64,000 bases of DNA from Aeromonas encheleia (GTDB lineage Bacteria; Pseudomonadota; Gammaproteobacteria; Enterobacterales; Aeromonadaceae). The position numbers and the translations under genes are program-made. How positions within the stretch are numbered: the first letter of the stretch is position 1; every line of letters starts with the position of its first letter. The stretch is from assembly GCF_900637545.1 (NCBI RefSeq), contig NZ_LR134376.1:1073001-1137000 (forward strand). The letters run 5' to 3'. Below are positions 60,050-64,000 of this stretch, one piece after another. Under the pieces are notes generated by a model. It was not told where the DNA came from, did no database searches, and saw nothing but the letters and a program-made list of their open reading frames with translations.

Positions 60050-60100
60050 ACAACAGTCTAGGGAAAAATCGCCTCAGAACAAGACTGATAATTCACTCAT

Positions 60101-60355
60101 CGTTGTGGTAGCCTTTGGCGTCACAACCTGAGCGCGGCAGCAGGGTCATCCAGCACCTCTGTACCGCGTCGCTCCCCACCTCATCTCCCCCCTTAATATT
60201 CTCCCATGGTCAGCGGTTGTCGCGCCCTGAGCCTGCGGCCTGTCTGGCTTCCCGACTTTATCCACGGCGCGCTTTTTGCCAGTTGACAGTCGTCACTGGG
60301 CTGCCCACTCTGGCAGGGCGGGCCATTGCCGGTTCGCGCCGACGAGGAAGACATC
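60101..60355. other. Intergenic region between the guaC leader and the RimB-like gene
   Basis: I see no gene or clear element here. It should contain the divergent promoters for guaC and the exported protein. Confidence 0.45.
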
Positions 60356-60856
60356 GTGCCCGGATCACATAAATTTCGCTGGTTGTTGCTGGCCAGCCTC
60401 TGCCTGTCGCCTGGCGTCTGGGCGGCCCCGACCGTCTATGGCTGGATCGAGAAGGGCTTGATCATGCCGGATGGAGTGGCGGTGAAGATGAAACTCGATA
60501 CCGGCGCCCTCACCTCGTCCCTGGATGCGCGCTCGTTGCAGCACTTCAAGCGTGACGGCAAGCCCTGGGTGCGCTTCACCCTGGTGCTGACCGATGCCAA
60601 CACCGACAAGGAGGTGCGCCAGACCCTGGAGCGCCCGGTGGAGCGCAGCGTGACGGTGCGCGGCGCCGGTGGCATGGAGGAGCGTCCCACTGTGACCATG
60701 TCTGTCTGTGTCGGTGACAAGCTCTACAAGGAGTGGTTCACCCTGCGGGATCGCAGCGACATGATCTATCCCGTGCTGCTCGGTCGTCGCCTGCTGGCAG
60801 AGCTGGGGCCGGTGGACTCTTCCCGCACCTTCACTGTGCAGCCGAGCTGTGGCTAG
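60356..60856 (+). CDS. Exported retropepsin-like (RimB/ATP-dependent zinc protease-type) protein
   Basis: This 166-residue protein has a signal peptide (FRWLLLASLCLSPGVWAAP). The family block VYGWIEKGLIMPDGVAVKMK is followed by LDTGALTSSLDA, an aspartic-protease-like DTGA. YPVLLGRRLLAELGPVD ends it. A GTG start at 60356 is chosen because GAGGAAGACATC precedes it. Relatives are annotated as zinc proteases, but the DTGA motif suggests a retropepsin fold. A strong terminator follows. Confidence 0.82.
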   Translation: MPGSHKFRWLLLASLCLSPGVWAAPTVYGWIEKGLIMPDGVAVKMKLDTGALTSSLDARSLQHFKRDGKPWVRFTLVLTDANTDKEVRQTLERPVERSVTVRGAGGMEERPTVTMSVCVGDKLYKEWFTLRDRSDMIYPVLLGRRLLAELGPVDSSRTFTVQPSCG

Positions 60857-60883
60857 GAAGGCCTTCTTGGGATCACAAATGGT

Positions 60884-60915
60884 GCGCGGGGGCTTGGGCC
60901 CCCGCGCTTTTTTTA
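60884..60915 (+). terminator. Strong terminator
   Basis: The stem GCGCGGGGG/CCCCCGCGC is followed by T7. It may also protect the end of the convergent kinase gene. Confidence 0.88.
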
Positions 60916-60933
60916 CCCTGAGGCTTGCACCGC

Positions 60934-62376
60934 CTATGCCGGGCGCGGCGGGGCGGGCAGCAGCACGCTCACCTCAAGGCCCCCCTCGGGCCTGTTGTGG
61001 ATGTCGAGATCCGCGCCGTGCAGCTGCACTATGCGCTGCACTATGGCCATGCCAAGGCCCACCCCGTCCCCCTGCTGGGGATTGACTCGGAAGAAGCGCT
61101 CGCACAGGCGCGACAGGGCGGCGGTGGGGATGCCGGGGCCGTTGTCCCGCACATCCACCCTGACCCTGTTGCCCTCCTGGGTGATCACCACGGCGACCTC
61201 GCCGCCCACCTGGGTGTAGCGCAGCGCGTTGTCGATGAGGTTGCCAAACATCAGATCCAGCAACATGGCCTGCCCCATCACCTGCAGATGCTCGTCCCCC
61301 TCCAGGGAGAGCTGCAGATCCTTCCTCAGGGCTATGGGGGCCAGGGTAGCCAGGGTGCCCTGCAACAGCAGGCTCAGATCCAGCTTGCCGAGCGCCGGGG
61401 CCTGCTGGTTATCGATGCGGGCCTGGGTCAGCAGCTGGCGGATCAGCCGGTCGCTGCGATCGAGGGCCAGCAGCATCTTGCGCAGGGCCTGCTCGCGGCT
61501 GGCGTCATCCTCGGCGGCCAGGGCATTTTCACTGTGGATGCGCAGCACCGCCAGCGGGGTGCGCAGTTCGTGGGCGGCCTCGTTGGTGAACTGCTTCTCC
61601 CGCTCTATGGTGTCCGCCAGGGTGTGCATCAGGCGGTTGATCTCCGACACCAGCGGCGTCAGCTCCTCGGCCTTGATGGCCAGGTTGAGCGGGCTCAGGT
61701 TGGCGGGATGGCGCTCGCCTATTGCCTGGGTGAGTTGATTCAGTGGAGCCAGCCCCCGGGTGACCAACCACCACAGCAGGCCGAGCAGGAAGGGCAGGGT
61801 GATGAAGAGCGGCAGCATGGTCAGGGTAGCCATCTTGCTGGCCAGCTCCCCCCGCTCGTCATCCCGCTCCGCGACGATGAGCCAGGTCTGCTCAGCCTCG
61901 TTGTAGAGGGTGAAGGTGCGCCACTCGTGGTGATCCTTGGTCTCGCTGTTGAAGCCGCGCTCCAGGGTGGTCAGGGGCTGCTCCGGCGCATTGGGTGAGC
62001 GCAGCAGTATGGTGCCTTGCTCGTTGAGCAGCTGAAAGTAGAGGTTGTGTTCGAACTCGTGGCCGTAGGGGGTGAACTCGTTGTCCCGCCCCAGCTGGCT
62101 GAAGCCGCGCTTCTCCGGATGGGGGTCGTCGGGCACGGCCTGCTCCCACTCCTGGTAGACGGCCCCGTTGCTGGGCAGCTCGCCGCGCTGCTTCAGATAA
62201 CGGCTGAGCAGCTGGTTGGTGATGCGGGCGGACTGGGCGAGACGGGCATCGAACAGCTCCTCCATCTCGTGGTTGGCTTCCAGGTAGCCGATGAGGCCGC
62301 TGACGGCCAGGCTGAGGCTGACCAGGGCCAGGATGCCGGAGAGCAGGAAGCGGCGGATGGAGCGGACGCGACTCAT
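60934..62376 (-). CDS. Sensor histidine kinase (QseC/PmrB-like)
   Basis: This 480-residue kinase has TM1 near 10-30, a periplasmic domain to about 182, TM2 near 184-206 and a HAMP region. The H-box is NEAAHELRTPLAVLRIHSEN, the N-box GNLIDNALRYT, and the G-boxes VRDNGPGIP and GVGLGMAIV. Its start overlaps the regulator stop by ATGA. QseC is the closest E. coli match by layout, but the ligand is not known. Confidence 0.9.
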   Translation of the reverse strand: MSRVRSIRRFLLSGILALVSLSLAVSGLIGYLEANHEMEELFDARLAQSARITNQLLSRYLKQRGELPSNGAVYQEWEQAVPDDPHPEKRGFSQLGRDNEFTPYGHEFEHNLYFQLLNEQGTILLRSPNAPEQPLTTLERGFNSETKDHHEWRTFTLYNEAEQTWLIVAERDDERGELASKMATLTMLPLFITLPFLLGLLWWLVTRGLAPLNQLTQAIGERHPANLSPLNLAIKAEELTPLVSEINRLMHTLADTIEREKQFTNEAAHELRTPLAVLRIHSENALAAEDDASREQALRKMLLALDRSDRLIRQLLTQARIDNQQAPALGKLDLSLLLQGTLATLAPIALRKDLQLSLEGDEHLQVMGQAMLLDLMFGNLIDNALRYTQVGGEVAVVITQEGNRVRVDVRDNGPGIPTAALSRLCERFFRVNPQQGDGVGLGMAIVQRIVQLHGADLDIHNRPEGGLEVSVLLPAPPRPA

Positions 62377-63065
62377 CGGGCGGACATCCCTCTGCTGCCC
62401 GGGGTATCTGGCTGCGGCACTATGTAGCCGACGCCGCGGATGTTGCGGATGAGTTCGGGGAAGAACTTCTTGCGCAGGTGGTGGATGTGCACCTCCACCG
62501 CATTGCTCTCGGCCCCCTCGTCCCAGCCGTAGAGGCTCTGTTGCAGCTGCTCCTTGCTCAGCACCCGGCCGCTCTGGCTGATGAGCTCCAGCAGCAGCTT
62601 GTATTCGTGGGGGGTGAGCCTGACGGGCTCGCCCTGATAGGTGACCTGTTGCGACTCGGGGTAGAGGAGGATGTCGCCATACTCCAGCGTGGCCTGCGCC
62701 TGGCCCTTGCTGCGCCGCACCAGGGCACGCAGCCGGGCATTGAGCTCCTGCAGGGCGAAGGGCTTGACCATGTAGTCGTCGGAGCCCGCATCCAGCCCGA
62801 CCACCCTATCGTCGAGGGCATCGCGGGCGGTGAGGATCAGCACGGGCAGCTGGTGCCCCTCCCGGCGCAGCTTGCGCAGCAGGCTGATGCCATCGATATC
62901 GGGCAGATTGAGATCCAGGATGAGGGCGGCAAACTCTTCACTCTTGAGCACCGACAGGGCGGGCAGTCCCTGCTGCAACCAGTCCACCGTATAACCACTG
63001 TGGCGAAGGGCATCCACCATGCCATCCCCCAGCATCACATCGTCTTCCACCAGCAGGATCCGCAT
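62373..63065 (-). CDS. OmpR-family response regulator (QseB/PmrA-like)
   Basis: This 230-residue regulator has a receiver domain (MRILLVEDDVMLGDG, phospho-Asp51 in ALILDLNLPDIDG, KPFALQELNARL). The DNA-binding winged helix ends AVEVHIHHLRKK and IRNIRGVGYIV. The kinase follows with ATGA coupling. A duplicated copy of its own start region lies directly upstream. Confidence 0.93.
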   Translation of the reverse strand: MRILLVEDDVMLGDGMVDALRHSGYTVDWLQQGLPALSVLKSEEFAALILDLNLPDIDGISLLRKLRREGHQLPVLILTARDALDDRVVGLDAGSDDYMVKPFALQELNARLRALVRRSKGQAQATLEYGDILLYPESQQVTYQGEPVRLTPHEYKLLLELISQSGRVLSKEQLQQSLYGWDEGAESNAVEVHIHHLRKKFFPELIRNIRGVGYIVPQPDTPGSRGMSAR

Positions 63066-63067
63066 TC

Positions 63068-63136
63068 TTATTCTCCCTTAAACGACGCAGCCCACCAGCA
63101 TGAGCATGCAAAATCTGCGACCACCAGGATCCGCAT
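63068..63136 (-). repeat. Echo of the response-regulator start (22-residue leader ORF)
   Basis: A 71-bp upstream copy of the RBS and start region reproduces CTGGTGGGC, GCGTCGTTT and ATGCGGATCCTG. It opens a 22-codon ORF starting MRILVV that ends with TAA two nt before the real ATG. It could be a leftover or a coupling leader. Confidence 0.85.
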
Positions 63137-63219
63137 CGTCATTCTCTCTGAAACGACGCTGCCCACCAGTATGCAAGCGGGTGGGCAGAGTTGAAATAAC
63201 TGTTTGGTTCAGCGTGCTT

Positions 63220-63858
63220 TTATAACTTGGCGAGGCGTTCGCGGATCTCCCCTCGTCGCCCTTCGTCAGCCACTTCACGGCCCGGGCGACTCGGCGCCGC
63301 CAGCGCCTTGTCGAGATAGGCCCTGGCTTCGGCCTTGCGGCCCTGATCGAGCAGGAAGTCGCCGTAGAAGTAGTTGGGATCGATGCCGTTCGGGTTGATG
63401 GCCAGTGCCTGCTTGAGCAACTGCTCGGCCTTCTCGTCATCGCCAAATCCTACCGGCCAGCCCGGCACCTGATAGTAGAGCGACCCCAGGCTGGTGTAGG
63501 CGGAGCCTTCCAGCGCACTGGGATCCTGCTTGATGGCTATTTCCAGCTTCGCCTTGGCCTCTTTCACCAGGCTGAGGGCCCCCAGCCCGCCCTTGGCGCC
63601 GGCCCAGGTGCTCTTGACGATGGCCGACCAGATCAGCAGATCGGTGCGAAAGGCCTCCTTGGCGCTGGCCTGATCGGCCTGGCTGCTCAACTGCTCCAGG
63701 CAGCTCTCCTTGGCCTTGCCGGTCTGTTGATACTGGCAGTGGGCCCACTGCTGCTGGATGATGGGCAGGGTATCGGCGGCCTGGGCCAGACCGCTCCCCA
63801 GGGTGAGTAGCAAGAGGGCATGGCGGCTAAACAGGGTGCGGGAAATGCTGTGCTTCAT
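63220..63858 (-). CDS. Exported TPR-like protein
   Basis: This 212-residue protein has a signal peptide with cleavage near AQA-ADT. TPR-like helices include AYTSLGSLYYQVPGWPVGFG and AEQLLKQALAINPNGIDPNY. It is probably periplasmic. Function unknown. It starts one nt after the stop of the upstream partial gene, so the two are co-transcribed. Confidence 0.75.
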   Translation of the reverse strand: MKHSISRTLFSRHALLLLTLGSGLAQAADTLPIIQQQWAHCQYQQTGKAKESCLEQLSSQADQASAKEAFRTDLLIWSAIVKSTWAGAKGGLGALSLVKEAKAKLEIAIKQDPSALEGSAYTSLGSLYYQVPGWPVGFGDDEKAEQLLKQALAINPNGIDPNYFYGDFLLDQGRKAEARAYLDKALAAPSRPGREVADEGRRGEIRERLAKL

Positions 63859-63859
63859 C

Positions 63860-64000
63860 TTAAGGTTCCTTCTCTGTCATTACGGAGGTGGGGCTGCCCG
63901 ACTTGCCCGCGGCGGGCGCGGCCGAGTGGCGGGCATAGCGCTCGATGATGGGTCTTTGCCTGGCCAGCGCCTTGTCGACGAGGCCGGGCAGCAGGCCGTT
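63860..64000 (-). CDS. C-terminal end of an unidentified gene (partial)
   Basis: The 46 codons before a TAA read NGLLPGLVDKALARQRPIIE and end SPTSVMTEKEP. The gene enters from the right edge of the window. It is too short to identify. It is spaced TAA-G-ATG from the TPR gene, indicating a coupled operon. Confidence 0.6.
   Translation of the reverse strand, partial: NGLLPGLVDKALARQRPIIERYARHSAAPAAGKSGSPTSVMTEKEP

Overview
The window is a GC-rich gammaproteobacterial chromosome segment. Its protein sequences and gene order point to Aeromonas; that assignment is inferred from recognisable proteins, not from a database search. The backbone is conserved housekeeping DNA. The long minus-strand block lipA-lipB-ybeD-dacA-rlpA-mltB-rodA-mrdA-rlmH-rsfS-nadD-holA-lptE-leuS, the lnt-corC-ybeY-ybeZ-miaB block with divergent ubiF, and fldB/xerD/recJ are all arranged much as in Escherichia coli. 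No tRNA, rRNA, IS element, prophage or CRISPR array was seen.

Layout. 1-6.2 kb: the end of pnp, an MFS transporter, a DsrE-like protein, a DUF1090 protein, the tRNA hydroxylation pair trhP-yfhL, a periplasmic L,D-transpeptidase and a VOC protein. 6.4-11.6 kb: a coupled TldD/PmbA-type protease pair, fldB, xerD, mscL. 12-18.6 kb: an accessory block of two large secreted DUF11-type repeat proteins and a sigma-54 activator resembling VpsR. 18.7-22.4 kb: recJ, a hypothetical membrane protein, a lone nqrE and a GNAT acetyltransferase. 22.6-45.5 kb: lipoylation, cell-wall, ribosome-maturation, LPS-export and tRNA-modification genes. 45.5-56.7 kb: a more variable stretch with an isochorismatase-like hydrolase, a cold-shock/TM/excalibur fusion, LysR, a HAD phosphatase, a wrecked MASE1-GGDEF gene, a nitroreductase, an intact diguanylate cyclase, a glycine-zipper protein, a lipoprotein phosphodiesterase and others. 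56.8-64 kb: efp-earP (arginine-type EF-P and its rhamnosyltransferase), guaC, a RimB-like protein, a QseBC-like two-component system and a TPR protein.

Two things stand out. First, the accessory block looks like one regulatory unit. Both DUF11-type genes lie behind near-identical promoters with correctly spaced sigma-54 -24/-12 elements and the same CAAAAG-N5-CTTTTG palindrome exactly 143 bp upstream. The neighbouring activator carries an intact GAFTGA motif. This is the best candidate for an undescribed secreted or surface-protein system.

Second, at least ten gene junctions carry partial, diverged tandem copies ('echoes') of the adjoining gene end: yfhL (two extra copies), pmbA (two extra copies at an exact 76-bp period), fldB, rodA/mltB, mrdA/rodA, rlmH, rsfS, ybeY, guaC, and the start of a response regulator. 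In guaC and rodA the differences are almost all synonymous. Several echoes form short ORFs coupled by ATGA or TGATG overlaps into the operon. This pattern is not explained by ordinary annotation.
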